Source: Rhizobium hidalgonense
Lineage (GTDB): Bacteria > Pseudomonadota > Alphaproteobacteria > Rhizobiales > Rhizobiaceae
Direction: 5' to 3'
Assembly (NCBI RefSeq): GCF_002914525.1
Contig: NZ_LODW01000104.1
Span: forward strand, 186,001-250,000
DNA: 64,000 nucleotides
Below are positions 63,545 to 64,000 of the stretch, piece by piece. The first letter of the stretch is position 1; the number at the start of each line of letters is the position of its first letter. The notes beneath the pieces are model-generated. The model saw nothing but the letters and a program-made list of their open reading frames with translations, made no database searches and was not told the origin of the DNA. Position numbers and translations under genes: made by a program.

Positions 63545-63752
63545 CGAGGAGCAACGGCCTTTCACGCCCAAGAAGCTAGCCGAGCGATGGCTCTGCTCGG
63601 AGCGTCATGTGCGAAACATGCTGCAGCGGGGAGACATTCCCTATTTCAGGCTCGGCGGGAAACTCATTCGCATCAAATTTCGTGACGTTGAAGAGTTCGA
63701 GAAAGCAGGCGTTATGAAAAACGAGAAAGACGATTCAGCAGGGCATGACTAA
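63537..63752 (+). CDS. HTH domain protein (excisionase / AlpA-like)
   Basis: 71 residues. FTPKKLAERWLCSERHVRNM and LQRGDIPYFRLGGKLIRIKF are the MerR/Xis-like HTH with arginine wing found in recombination directionality factors. A start overlap of eight bases links it to the PrtN-like gene. A good candidate excisionase for the element. Confidence 0.7.
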   Translation: MTDEEQRPFTPKKLAERWLCSERHVRNMLQRGDIPYFRLGGKLIRIKFRDVEEFEKAGVMKNEKDDSAGHD

Positions 63753-63960
63753 GCGGTTGTTATTTTTGATTTCTCAACTCAAGCGATTGGCCGAAGTGTC
63801 GAACGCGGAGAACGTCACCATTGAGCTCGAGCGAGAAGGTAGCCCAATCCGAGTGATGCCTTTCAAGCCGGCGCGAAGGCTAAAAGAAAAGCCGTCACGG
63901 GAAGAAGAGGCAGAAGCCAGCCTTGCCGAGTGGCAAGCGAGCAGAGCGAAGAGCTCATGA
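63745..63960 (+). CDS. Hypothetical small protein
   Basis: 71 residues; hydrophobic N-terminus LLFLISQLKRLAEV and a charged tail. Overlaps the HTH gene by eight bases and the next frame by four. Not recognised. Confidence 0.5.
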   Translation: MTKRLLFLISQLKRLAEVSNAENVTIELEREGSPIRVMPFKPARRLKEKPSREEEAEASLAEWQASRAKSS

Positions 63961-64000
63961 CACGAGCCTCATTCCGACAAGCTGACATCGAGCGGATTTT
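63957..64000 (+). CDS. Start of a further element gene, 3' partial
   Basis: ATG at 63957 overlaps the previous stop (ATGA) and reads MTRASFRQADIERIF to the window edge. Too short to name. Its placement suggests that the next genes, possibly the integrase, follow. Confidence 0.45.
   Translation, partial: MTRASFRQADIERI

Larger units (their letters stand above)
60554..64000. mobile_element. Left end of an element integrated at tRNA-Leu, continues past the window
   Basis: From the tRNA 3' end the DNA changes: small overlapping ORFs, a cI-like regulator with an operator, PrtN-like and HTH genes, no housekeeping genes, and visibly lower GC. This is the layout of prophages and genomic islands that use a tRNA 3' end as attachment site. 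No integrase or second copy of the tRNA end is visible; both should lie beyond 64000. Confidence 0.65.

Overview
The window is chromosomal DNA of a GC-rich alphaproteobacterium, most likely Rhizobium of the etli/leguminosarum group. Pointers are a 17-bp Irr/ICE-type box in front of an mbfA-like iron exporter, an Atu4866-domain protein, a BA14K protein, the infC, rpmI-rplT, pheS-pheT and lepA genes with rhizobial-type sequences, and rhizobial-type intergenic repeats. The species assignment is inference; no database was consulted.

Layout. 1-3000: 3' end of an SDR-family gene, an RlpA-like secreted protein and an RsmB/NOP-type rRNA methyltransferase. 3164-8207: a four-gene periplasmic cluster, imelysin / di-haem oxidoreductase / imelysin / DUF1513, of the type linked to iron. 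8276-12834: DUF2252 protein, thioesterase plus MTA/SAH nucleosidase, guaA, and an rpiB broken by a one-base frameshift. 12956-21463: an accessory stretch of AraC and LysR regulators with DsbA-like, degenerate beta-lactamase-fold, PEBP, Atu4866 and SDR genes, plus the tail of a lost VapC toxin. 21487-30546: DNA repair, deacylase, ArsC-like, YbaK, MarR/GST, M29 aminopeptidase, EamA/MarR, quinone-reductase-like and xseA. 30866-34522: a small membrane protein and a divergent GT-C / GT2 / GtrA set for lipid-linked sugar transfer. 34627-40992: oxidoreductases, GNAT, M15-like, ferritin-like and NTF2-like proteins.

41047-46221 is a minus-strand translation block read infC, rpmI, rplT, pheS, pheT. Between rplT and pheS lies a terminator whose 5' arm can instead pair with the sequence right after the rplT stop, an attenuator-like design. 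infC appears to start at AUU. 46400-59871 holds a hydrolase, a transglutaminase-like protease, mbfA with its Irr box, a truncated haemoglobin, a transporter, recX, a class II deacetylase-type amidohydrolase, HAD, GNAT, XRE-cupin/tenA, lepA, a ccdAB toxin-antitoxin pair with a strong palindromic operator, GFA, acetyltransferase, glutamine amidotransferase and a SelW-like protein.

60467-60553 is tRNA-Leu(CAG). Everything to its right looks like the left end of an integrated element. A cI-like XRE regulator sits on a shared operator opposite a two-gene cassette (Tat-type exported protein plus small acidic protein). It is followed by a tightly overlapping run of small HTH, zinc-ribbon and PrtN-like genes that leaves the window; an integrase would be expected beyond the edge. 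The element is the least explained part of the window; the rplT-pheS attenuator is the most testable new regulatory signal.
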